From the NCBI RefSeq assembly GCF_900111685.1, contig NZ_FOHX01000009.1:300006-364005 (forward strand): DNA of 64,000 nt, read 5' to 3'. This document shows, piece by piece, positions 26,480 to 33,501 of the stretch. The notes below the pieces were generated by a model that was given only the letters and a program-made list of their open reading frames with translations, did not search any database and was not told where the DNA came from. The position numbers and the translations under genes were made by a program. Positions within the stretch are counted from its first letter, which is position 1. Each line of letters begins with the position of its first letter. The DNA comes from Nonomuraea wenchangensis (GTDB taxonomy: Bacteria; Actinomycetota; Actinomycetes; Streptosporangiales; Streptosporangiaceae).

Positions 26480-26557
26480 CGCGGCTCAGTCGGCCGGAGG
26501 TTCACCACCTGGGCGGGTTCCCGCAGGAGACCTTAGGCTCAGGCTCCGGCCTGGCCG

Positions 26558-26872
26558 CTAATCCCAGTCGCCGTCGCCGTCGAAGTTACGGAAGCGGCGC
26601 TGGTGGTTGGTGTTGACGTTGGTGTTGGTGTTGACGACGACGACCCTGATGCGGCCGTGGCCCCGGTGGCCCCAGCCGGCCCGGCGCCAGCCCCAGCCGC
26701 CCCAGCCGCAGCGGCGGCGGGCGCCGCAGCCCCATCCGGTCTGGAAGCCGGTCTGCGTGGTGATCTGGGTGGCGGCGCTGGCGGCAGAGGTGGCCGCGCT
26801 CGCTGCGACCGCGCCTCCGGTCATGGCCGTGCTGAGGGCGAGGCCCGCGACAATACTCTTGAGCTTGGGCAT
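26558..26872 (-). CDS. Small secreted Gly/Trp/His/Asn-rich protein, family member 2
   Basis: A 104-residue paralogue of the protein at 25645. The signal peptide is almost identical (MPKLKSIVAGLALSTAMTGG, then the same AASAATSAASAATQ stretch). The mature part carries 'GWGCGARRRCGWGGWGW', again C-x5-C. Next comes an Arg/Gly/His segment, a strand-like IRVVVVN, an alternating Asn/Thr run (NTNTNVNTN), and an acidic end DGDGDWD. The leader of 34 bases before the ATG matches those of members 1 and 3, but DNA further upstream differs. Function unknown; the conserved signal peptide and charge layout indicate a real, exported gene family. Confidence 0.8.
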   Translation of the reverse strand: MPKLKSIVAGLALSTAMTGGAVAASAATSAASAATQITTQTGFQTGWGCGARRRCGWGGWGWRRAGWGHRGHGRIRVVVVNTNTNVNTNHQRRFRNFDGDGDWD

Positions 26873-26906
26873 TTTGTCTTCCCCCTAAAGGATCGATTGC
26901 CCCGTA
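26873..26906 (-). promoter_or_regulatory. Shared leader of family member 2
   Basis: Reading the minus strand, these 34 bases (TACGGGGCAATCGATCCTTT, then AGGGGGAAGACAAA) match the leaders of the two paralogues at nearly every position. They include the ribosome-binding site AGGGGG. Conservation extends beyond what ribosome binding needs, so the leader may be regulatory. Confidence 0.7.
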
Positions 26907-27076
26907 CCGCCCTTTCCTGAACAGCCTGATTGCTGCCGTCTTGTGTCAGGGCGGGGGATGTTCGGAACGAGTCCGTTCATCCGCACTCTTCATATAACCG
27001 GCTACCAACCCACACAAACCGGATTTGTCCACTTTTGCCGGTTTGTGACATAGGAAAGGGTCTGGGAAAACACGAC

Positions 27077-27111
27077 GAGCGCCCCGCCGGCTGTCAGCCG
27101 GCGGGGCGCTC
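27077..27111 (-). terminator. Very strong hairpin, likely terminator of family member 3
   Basis: Fourteen-base perfect arms (27077-27090 with 27098-27111) enclose CTGTCAG. The stem is almost entirely G-C. It lies downstream of the minus-strand gene ending at 27294. Confidence 0.7.
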
Positions 27112-27159
27112 GAAGTTAATTCGCCGTGGCAGGTGAAGAGAAAAGAGATCTCAGGCCGC

Positions 27160-27179
27160 CCCCGCGCGCTAGCGCGGGG
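27160..27179. terminator. Short GC hairpin
   Basis: CCCCGCGC and GCGCGGGG pair around GCTA, between the end of family member 3 and the larger hairpin at 27077. It may add to termination. Confidence 0.45.
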
Positions 27180-27293
27180 CCGGCCCGAGGAGAACCATTC
27201 ATCACGGCGTCGTCATCCGTTTCATGGACGGATTTCCGGCGGTCGTGTGAAACGGCCCCTTACCCTTTGCTCTGTTGCTTCACGGACGCGTCA

Positions 27294-27701
27294 TCACGAC
27301 ACTTCGTCGTCGAAGTTGCGGTGGTGGCGGCGGCGGTTGTTGTTCTCGAACTGGTCGTTGATGTTGCGGTTGTGGTTGCGGACCACGACGCAGATCTTGC
27401 CCCCGCCGCGGTGGCCCCAGCCCCAGCCGCCCCCGCCGTGACGGCAGTGGCGACGACCGTGGCCGCCCCAGCCCCAGCCGCCGTTGCCGAAGTTGTTGCC
27501 GAAGTTGTTGCCGAAGTTGGTGCCGAAGTTGTCGAAGCCGTCGCCGAAATCGCCGTCGTCGCCGTCGAAGTCGCCGGTGGCGACGGAGACGAGTGAGGTG
27601 ACCGGGGTGGCGTTGGCGGCCGTGGTCCCCATGGCGACCACAGCGCCGGTCATCGCCGTGCTGATGGCGAGGCCGGACATAAGGCTCTTGAGCTTGGGCA
27701 T
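27294..27701 (-). CDS. Small secreted Gly/Trp/His/Asn-rich protein, family member 3
   Basis: A 135-residue paralogue with the same signal peptide start (MPKLKSLMSGLAISTAMTG). The mature region differs by an inserted acidic stretch (DFDGDDGDFGDGFDNF) and a Phe-Gly repeat (NFGTNFGNNFGNNFG, about residues 58-72) before the Gly/Trp/His block. Two cysteines are kept but farther apart. A strand-like ICVVVRN, an Asn-rich run, a basic cluster (RRRHHR) and an acidic end (DDEVS) complete the shared order. It keeps both the leader and about 180 bases of promoter similarity with member 1. Function unknown. Confidence 0.8.
   Translation of the reverse strand: MPKLKSLMSGLAISTAMTGAVVAMGTTAANATPVTSLVSVATGDFDGDDGDFGDGFDNFGTNFGNNFGNNFGNGGWGWGGHGRRHCRHGGGGWGWGHRGGGKICVVVRNHNRNINDQFENNNRRRHHRNFDDEVS
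27483..27535. repeat. Four 12-bp repeats coding Asn-Phe-Gly units
   Basis: The 12-base unit ttgccgaagttg, with one or two changes per copy, is repeated in frame within family member 3. It produces the FGNN series. Confidence 0.8.
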
Positions 27702-27878
27702 TGCGTTTTCCCCCTAAAGGATCGAGTGCCCCGTTCAGACGTTTCCGGGTACCTGAAAAAGGTCTTGGACGGCTGCTTAAGAGTCATCCGGTGAATGTCA
27801 TTTCCGGAGGGGCGGGCGGGCAAACTGGGATCACCCTATTTTGCTGTGTATTAAGAATCCTATTGCTTGCATTACACA
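27702..27878 (-). promoter_or_regulatory. Promoter and leader of family member 3
   Basis: Read on the minus strand, this segment repeats the upstream region of member 1. It carries the GCAAAATAGGG block (27833-27843), ATGACATTCACCGGATGACT (27782-27801), and the 34-base leader 27702-27735 with AGGGGG. The long similarity shows a duplication including regulatory DNA. Confidence 0.65.
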
Positions 27879-28396
27879 TCTATCCCATGAAATGACATGA
27901 AATGTCCGATTTGACCTATGCGGCGGAAGGCGGCAGCGCAAAGCGGCGCGGCTTCGCGCGAGTGAGAATGGCCGCGAACACGCCGGCCGGCCGCCGGACC
28001 CGAATAACCTCCGTGGCGCACGCCGGCGGGCGGCACATTCGCGATCGCATAACGACGGCGGACGTCATTGCATACACACAAAGGAAATAGACGTACGCCC
28101 GGACTGTGCTCCCGTACCGGCCCTGTCCCGCATGAATACGGTCAGTGCCGGACGGGTCACCGTCCGTGGCGCTGCCTGACATGTTTCCGCCGGTGGCCCT
28201 CATAAACGACGTCCGTCGGCTTTTGCCGGTCTCTTGGACATGTCGGGACGACTCGGGCCAGGGCGGGGGGCGGACGCCCGGTGTGGCGGGAAAAGTAAGG
28301 TAAAGGCCGTTCTGGCCCTTTCCGGGCCATCTCTGGGCTCGATGGTTATCGTTGGGGGAACGCACCCCCGCGTTCCATGAACGACGAGGAGGACGC
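27879..28396. other. Intergenic region, no gene seen
   Basis: Around 500 bases between family member 3's promoter and the hydrolase gene contain only short open frames without ribosome-binding sites. The last 20 bases hold the GAGGAGG of the next gene. Confidence 0.55.
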
Positions 28397-29296
28397 ATGG
28401 TCGCGGAGCCGATCCCGCACTGGCCGGGACGCACGATCGGCTCGTTGCACGTCCGATCCACCCCCGAGGGCCCGGCCGAGCAGGCGGTCTTCGTGCACGG
28501 TCTGGCCGGGTCGGCCACCAACTGGACCGACCTCATGGACGAGCTCAAGGACACCGTCAGGGGCCACGCCCTCGACCTGCCGGGCGCGGGCTTCTCCCCG
28601 GCCCCGGCCGACGGCGACTACACGGTGGCCGGGCACGCCAGGTCGGTGATCGGCCTGCTGGAGCGGACCGGGCCGGCTCACCTGTTCGGCAACTCGCTGG
28701 GCGGCGCGGTCTCCGTACGGGTCGCCGCGAGCCGTCCCGAGCTGGTCCGCTCGCTCACGCTGGTCTCCCCGGCGCTGCCCGACCTGGTCCCGCGCTACGG
28801 GCCCGCCCGGGTGGCCGCCGCCGCGATCCCCGTGGTGGGGGAGTGGGTGGCGGGCAAGCTGCAGCTCATCCCCGCCGAGCAGCGCGTCACCGCCTCCATG
28901 GCGATGGTCTGGGCCGACATCGGCGCGGTCCACCCCGTCCGGCTGCGCGACGCCATCGACGAGCTGCGCCGCCGCGACGACCTCCCGTACGCCGGCCAGG
29001 CCATGATCGCCTCGGCCCGCGGCATCGTGGCCGAGTACTTCCGCCGCGGCGAGGACAACCTCTGGCGCCAGGCCGCCAAGGTCGAGGCGCCGACGCTGAT
29101 CCTGCACGGCCGGCACGACCGGCTCGTCCGCCCCGCGATGGCGCGCCGGGCGTGGCGCACCTTCCGCGACGTCAGGATCGTGCTGCTGCCGACCGCCGGC
29201 CACGTCGCCATGATGGAGATGCCGCAGGTCGTGGCGGCCGAAGCAGGCCGTCTGATCCGTGAGACTCGATTGGGGAATGCCCCACTGCCCAGCTAG
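28397..29296 (+). CDS. Alpha/beta-fold hydrolase
   Basis: The 299-residue protein is a standard alpha/beta hydrolase: oxyanion segment 'AVFVHGLAGSATNW', nucleophile elbow GNSLGG (Ser near residue 97), an acidic residue in 'LILHGRHDRLVRP', and a final His in 'PTAGHVAMME'. The start is ATG 28397, preceded by GAGGAGG; the frame extends 15 codons further but without a better signal. It lies just upstream of moeZ in the same direction (43 bases). A lipase/esterase-like gene (lipV) is also in this area in mycobacteria. Substrate unknown. Confidence 0.88.
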   Translation: MVAEPIPHWPGRTIGSLHVRSTPEGPAEQAVFVHGLAGSATNWTDLMDELKDTVRGHALDLPGAGFSPAPADGDYTVAGHARSVIGLLERTGPAHLFGNSLGGAVSVRVAASRPELVRSLTLVSPALPDLVPRYGPARVAAAAIPVVGEWVAGKLQLIPAEQRVTASMAMVWADIGAVHPVRLRDAIDELRRRDDLPYAGQAMIASARGIVAEYFRRGEDNLWRQAAKVEAPTLILHGRHDRLVRPAMARRAWRTFRDVRIVLLPTAGHVAMMEMPQVVAAEAGRLIRETRLGNAPLPS

Positions 29297-29339
29297 GTTT
29301 CACAGTGAGATGAGACCCCGAAAACGGGAGCGTATTGAA

Positions 29340-30521
29340 GTGTCGTTGCCACCGCTGGTCGAGCCGGCAGACGAGCTGACCGTCGACGAAGTGCGCCGCT
29401 ACTCGCGCCACCTGATCATTCCCGATGTGGGGATGGCCGGGCAGAAGCGGCTGAAGAACGCCAAGGTGCTGTGCGTCGGCGCCGGGGGCCTGGGCTCGCC
29501 CGCGCTGCTGTATCTCGCGGCGGCGGGCGTCGGCACCCTCGGCATCATCGACTTCGACGTGGTCGATGAGTCCAACCTGCAGCGCCAGGTCATCCACGGC
29601 CACTCCGACGTGGGCCGCCCGAAGGCCGAGAGCGCCGCCGCCTCGGTCCGCGAGATCAACCCCCTCGTCGAGGTCGTGGTCCACAACACGGTGCTGACCA
29701 CCGAGAACGTGATGGAGGTCTTCTCCGGCTACGACCTCATCCTCGACGGCACCGACAACTTCGCCACGCGTTACATGGTGAACGACGCCGCGGTGCTGCT
29801 GGGCAAGCCGTACGTCTGGGGCTCCATCTACCGTTTCGACGGCCAGGCGAGCGTCTTCTGGGCCGAGCACGGGCCGTGCTACCGCTGCCTCTACCCCGAG
29901 CCCCCGCCTCCCGGCATGGTGCCGTCGTGCGCCGAGGGCGGCGTGCTCGGCGTGCTGTGCGCGTCGGTGGGCTCCATCCAGGTCAACGAGGCCATCAAGC
30001 TGCTGACCGGCATCGGCGATCCGCTGGTCGGGCGGCTGATGATCTACGACGCCCTGGAGATGAAGTACCGCGACGTCAAGGTCCGCAAGGACCCCGAGTG
30101 CGTCCTGTGCGGCAAGAACCCGACGCTCACCCAGCTCCTTGAGGACTACGAGGCGTTCTGTGGCGCGATCTCGGACGAGGCCGCCGAGGCCGCGACCGGC
30201 TCCACCATCACCGCCCTTGAGCTCAAGGACATGCAGGAGCGCGGCGAGGACATCTTCCTCGTGGACGTCCGCGAGCCCAACGAGTACGAGATCGTCTCCA
30301 TCCCCGGCGCCACGCTGATCCCGAAGGGCGAGTTCCTCAACGGCTCGGCCCTGGAGAAGCTGCCGCAGGACAAGCGCATCGTGCTCCACTGCAAGTCGGG
30401 TGCGCGCTCGGCCGAGGCGCTGGCGGTCGTCAAGAACGCCGGTTTCTCCGACGCCGTGCACGTGGGCGGCGGCGTGCTGAGCTGGGTCAAGACGGTGGAC
30501 CCGAGCCTGCCCAGCTATTAG
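29340..30521 (+). CDS. moeZ: MoeZ: adenylyltransferase/sulfurtransferase (ThiF + rhodanese)
   Basis: The 393-residue protein adenylates the C-terminus of small ubiquitin-like sulfur carriers and passes sulfur to them, serving molybdopterin, thiocarboxylate and in actinomycetes also natural-product pathways. The ThiF/E1 domain has the GAGGLGSP nucleotide loop (about residues 46-53), the DGTDN motif, and two zinc-binding CxxC pairs (CYRC and CVLC). A rhodanese domain follows (about 290-390) with active-site C351 in CKSGARS. The start is GTG 29340 with GGGAG nine bases upstream; an earlier frame start would add 27 residues with no similarity to the family. Confidence 0.95.
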   Translation: MSLPPLVEPADELTVDEVRRYSRHLIIPDVGMAGQKRLKNAKVLCVGAGGLGSPALLYLAAAGVGTLGIIDFDVVDESNLQRQVIHGHSDVGRPKAESAAASVREINPLVEVVVHNTVLTTENVMEVFSGYDLILDGTDNFATRYMVNDAAVLLGKPYVWGSIYRFDGQASVFWAEHGPCYRCLYPEPPPPGMVPSCAEGGVLGVLCASVGSIQVNEAIKLLTGIGDPLVGRLMIYDALEMKYRDVKVRKDPECVLCGKNPTLTQLLEDYEAFCGAISDEAAEAATGSTITALELKDMQERGEDIFLVDVREPNEYEIVSIPGATLIPKGEFLNGSALEKLPQDKRIVLHCKSGARSAEALAVVKNAGFSDAVHVGGGVLSWVKTVDPSLPSY

Positions 30522-30578
30522 GCATATTGCGGCATTTTTGCGGGGTGTTCCGGTGACGCCCTGGTTAAGGTCGATGAC

Positions 30579-31295
30579 GTGAACACGTCCCGGCCCTGGC
30601 CGACCCTGGTGGCGGCCTCCGCGCTGACCCTGGTCTGCGCGGTGGCCGCCGGGGTCGCGGGCGGTTCGGCGGGCACCGAGCTCACGCGCGGTCCCACGGC
30701 CGCCGAGCTGCGGGCCGCCGCCGCGCGGGAGGTCGCCGAGCGCTGGCGCACCTGGCCCGCCGGGCGCGTGTTCCCCGCCACGCTGGCCTACTCCGCCGAG
30801 CAGGGCGGCGAGGAGCACGCCCGCCGCGTCGGCATCTCGCCCGACACCTCCTGCGCGCACGCCGACCCGGCGGCGGCCGAGGGGCTGCGCCTGGCCGGCT
30901 GCAAGGGGCTGCTGCGGGCCACGTACATCGACGCTCTGCAGGGCGTGCTCGTCACCGTCGGCGTGGCGGCCCTGCCGGACGAGCCGCGCGCCGCCCGCGC
31001 GCGTGCCGCCTTCGCCGAGGGCGGCGAACCCGTTCCCGGCCTGCTCCCGCTGGCCTTCCCCGGCACGGTCGCCGAACGGTTCACGCCCGCCGTCCGTCAG
31101 GCGGGGTCGGTCGGCCAGGCGGGGCCTTACCTCGTGCTCACCACGGCGGGAGAGGTGGACGGGCGGCCGGGGAGCGCCGTCGGCGAGCCGCGGCCCGCGG
31201 TGTTCTCGTTCGCCGTCGAGATCTCCGAGCGCGTCCTCGCCACGCTCAGCACCCCCGCCATGCCCGACTGCGGCGGCGAGGAATGGCAGTGCTGA
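30579..31295 (+). CDS. Membrane-anchored partner protein of the first mycosin module
   Basis: A 238-residue protein with an N-terminal signal-anchor helix (about residues 8-30) and an extracytoplasmic domain. It shares with the protein at 32593 a clear set of positions: 'RW-x2-WP-x4-VFP', 'ARR-GI-P-T-CA', 'GC-x3-LRATY-D', 'TVGVA-L-DE', 'PLAFPGTV-ERF' and 'GPYLV'. Four cysteines are common to both, including a C-terminal pair (PDC-x6-C here), as expected for disulfides outside the cell. Its stop overlaps the protease gene by 13 bases, so they are coupled. No family name is known to me; a chaperone, substrate or regulator of the protease is inferred. Confidence 0.8.
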   Translation: MNTSRPWPTLVAASALTLVCAVAAGVAGGSAGTELTRGPTAAELRAAAAREVAERWRTWPAGRVFPATLAYSAEQGGEEHARRVGISPDTSCAHADPAAAEGLRLAGCKGLLRATYIDALQGVLVTVGVAALPDEPRAARARAAFAEGGEPVPGLLPLAFPGTVAERFTPAVRQAGSVGQAGPYLVLTTAGEVDGRPGSAVGEPRPAVFSFAVEISERVLATLSTPAMPDCGGEEWQC

Positions 31296-32539
31296 GGCGG
31301 GGCAGTCACTCAGGCGTGCTGAGAGGCGTGCCGCGGCCGGTGCTCGCCGCCGGGGCGGCGGTGGGAGCGCTGCTGCTGGGCGCGCCGCCCGCCTACCCCG
31401 ACGACGTACGCAGCGGGCAGCGCCAGGTCATCGAGACGCTGGAGCTCCAGCAGGCGTGGCGGGTCACCAAAGGCGCTGGCGCCACCGTCGCCGTGCTCGA
31501 CTCCGGCGTGGACCCGGGCCACCGCGACCTGACCGGCTCGGTGCGCACGGGCAAGGACTTCACCGCGGGCGCGAACCCGCCGGACGTGCCGCCGCGCAGG
31601 CTGCACGGCACTTACATGGCCTCGCTGATCGCCGGGCACGGGCACGGGCCGGCCGGAATACAGGGGATCATCGGCGTCGCGCCCGAAGCGGACGTACTGT
31701 CGGTGAGGGTCATCCTCGAGGACGAGGAGCCCGGTTTCCTGAAGTTCAACACCGCCGAGCGGTTCGAGGACGTCGTGGCGCGCGGCATCAGGTACGCGGT
31801 GGACGAGGGGGTGGACGTGATCAACCTGTCGATCTCCAAGGAGCTCGCCACCGCGAAGGAGCGCGCCGCCGTCCGCTACGCGATCTCCAAGGGCGTCGTG
31901 CTCGTGGCCGCCGCCGGCAACGAGGGCGACAGGACGCTCGGCCGCGACTACGCGCCCTACTCCTACCCGGCGGCCTTCCCCGGCGTGGTCGCGGTGGGGG
32001 CGACCGACCGGCGGCTGCGCCGGGCCGGGTTCTCGAACTGGAATCCCTCGGTGCAGGTGGCCGCGCCCGGCGTGGACATCATGGGGGCGGGCCCCGGCGA
32101 CGAGTACTGGGTGGGACGGGGCACGTCGCAGGCGACCGCGCTGGTGTCCGGCGTCGTCGCCCTCATCAAGGCGCGGCATCCGCGCATGTCGCCGCCGCTC
32201 GTCGCGCAGGCGCTCACGGCCGGCGCACTCGACCGTCCGCCGGGCGGCTACGACACCTCCACGGGCTTCGGCGTCGTGAGCGCCGCCAGAGCGCTCGCCG
32301 CGGCCGACCGCCTGGCCGGCCACACGGCGGTCGCCACCGGCGCCGCGGTCCAGGACCCCGGCCGTCCTCTCGCCGGGGGGCGGGCGGGCCCGGTCAAGGT
32401 CGTCGTACGGGACGACCGGCGGGTGGCCGTCTCTGCGGCCATCGCCACGGCGGCGGGCGCGGGCGCGCTCGCCTCGCTGGGGGTCATATTCACGCTGGTC
32501 AGGCGGGTACGCCGGGCACACAGCCCCCAAGACGCATGA
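31283..32539 (+). CDS. Mycosin-like S8 serine protease, first copy
   Basis: The 418-residue subtilase has a signal peptide (to about residue 38), a catalytic domain and a C-terminal membrane helix (about 385-405) followed by a basic tail, the layout of MycP proteases of type VII secretion. The triad is D73 (VLDSGVD), H108 (LHGTYMAS) and S282 (GTSQATA), with the oxyanion Asn in AAAGNEG. A mycosin acts on the outer face of the membrane; MycP1 cleaves an ESX substrate and stabilises the secretion complex. No ESX genes (EccB-E, EsxAB) are in this window. The GTG/ATG choice is ATG 31283, inside the preceding gene. Confidence 0.9.
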   Translation: MAVLRRGSHSGVLRGVPRPVLAAGAAVGALLLGAPPAYPDDVRSGQRQVIETLELQQAWRVTKGAGATVAVLDSGVDPGHRDLTGSVRTGKDFTAGANPPDVPPRRLHGTYMASLIAGHGHGPAGIQGIIGVAPEADVLSVRVILEDEEPGFLKFNTAERFEDVVARGIRYAVDEGVDVINLSISKELATAKERAAVRYAISKGVVLVAAAGNEGDRTLGRDYAPYSYPAAFPGVVAVGATDRRLRRAGFSNWNPSVQVAAPGVDIMGAGPGDEYWVGRGTSQATALVSGVVALIKARHPRMSPPLVAQALTAGALDRPPGGYDTSTGFGVVSAARALAAADRLAGHTAVATGAAVQDPGRPLAGGRAGPVKVVVRDDRRVAVSAAIATAAGAGALASLGVIFTLVRRVRRAHSPQDA

Positions 32540-32592
32540 TCTGTTCCCGTAGGGGGACGAACTAGACACGGGACCGAACCGGGAACGAGGCG

Positions 32593-33501
32593 GTGGTGAA
32601 GGCACGTAGGACGACGTCAGGGTTGCCGCGCGCCGGAGAGGAAGCCACGCCGGGTCGGAGAAATCCGCTCGGCGCCGCCACCGGCCGCGGGTCGCGGGTG
32701 CGCGCCTGGCCGGCCGGCGACGGCCGCAGGCGGACGAGCGCCGCGAGGCAGCGCGCGGAGCTGCTGGAGCTCCAGCAGGGCATCCAGTACCGGCGCATCT
32801 TCGTGACGCTGCTCGGCGTCATCATCGCCGTGTCCGCGGCCGTGGTGCTCCTCGGCACGGTCGGGCTGCTCACCGAGACCCGCTCGCGGCCGCTCACCTC
32901 CGCCGAGCAGAACCAGTACAAGCAGGAGGAGATCGCCCGGCGCTGGCAGGCGTGGCCGACGACCGGCGTCTTCCCCGACGAGGTCAAGTACCTCGGGCTG
33001 GACCGGGCCCAGCAGTACGCGCGCCGGATCGGCATCGCCCCCGAGACCGAGTGCGCCAAGGGCGTGGACGCCCCCGTCGCCGACGTGCTGCGCAGCCACG
33101 GCTGCGTGACGATGCTGCGGGCCACGTACATGGACCAGACGGCGTCGTTCGTCTTCACGGTCGGCGTGGCCGTGCTCAAGGACGAGGAGTCCAGGATGTC
33201 GGCCGGCGAGGAGCTCACCCAGGACGACCGCGTGGGCGTGCTGCCCGTGGCCTTCCCCGGCACGGTGAGCGAGCGCTTCGGGCCCGAGCAGCGGCAGCGT
33301 ACGAGCTGGGTCGGCGCGGGCCCCTATCTCGTCTTCTCCACCGGCGGCTACGCCGACGGGCGCACCAGGGCCGCGATCCCGCCCGAGGAGATCCTGCACC
33401 CGGAGCTGTGGCCGGCGGGCAAGTCCATCGGCAACCAGATCGCCTACTTCCTCGCGGACCCGCCCAAGGTCCCGCCCTGCACGCAGGGGAACGTGTGCTG
33501 A
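32593..33501 (+). CDS. Membrane-anchored partner protein of the second mycosin module
   Basis: A 302-residue paralogue of the protein at 30579 with an extra basic cytoplasmic N-terminus of about 65 residues, one membrane helix (about 68-92, IFVTLLGVIIAVSAAVVLLG) and the same extracytoplasmic domain. It keeps the 'RW-x2-WP', 'LRATYMD', 'TVGVAVL-DE', 'PVAFPGTVSERF' and 'GPYLVF' segments, the paired CA/GC cysteines and a C-terminal PPC-x5-C. The GTGCTGA overlap with the next gene makes translational coupling to the second protease very likely. The second copy rules out a chance neighbour. Molecular role unknown. Confidence 0.82.
   Translation: MVKARRTTSGLPRAGEEATPGRRNPLGAATGRGSRVRAWPAGDGRRRTSAARQRAELLELQQGIQYRRIFVTLLGVIIAVSAAVVLLGTVGLLTETRSRPLTSAEQNQYKQEEIARRWQAWPTTGVFPDEVKYLGLDRAQQYARRIGIAPETECAKGVDAPVADVLRSHGCVTMLRATYMDQTASFVFTVGVAVLKDEESRMSAGEELTQDDRVGVLPVAFPGTVSERFGPEQRQRTSWVGAGPYLVFSTGGYADGRTRAAIPPEEILHPELWPAGKSIGNQIAYFLADPPKVPPCTQGNVC

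Larger units (their letters stand above)
26017..26557. other. Intergenic region with three hairpins
   Basis: No credible gene is seen in these 541 bases. They contain the terminator of family member 1 (26041-26070), a second strong hairpin (26095-26126), and the terminator of family member 2 (26447-26479). The remainder is GC-rich sequence with no repeats or motifs I can name. Confidence 0.6.
26907..27293. other. Upstream region of family member 2 with terminator hairpins
   Basis: No gene is seen. The part nearest member 2 (to about 27060) should hold its promoter and is not similar to the upstream regions of members 1 and 3. Two strong hairpins (27077-27111 and 27160-27179) follow, probably belonging to member 3, which ends at 27294. 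Confidence 0.55.

Noticed and set aside
27872..28554. Short open frames in the region before the hydrolase gene at 28397
   Set aside because: None has a ribosome-binding site, signal peptide or similarity to the nearby secreted family.
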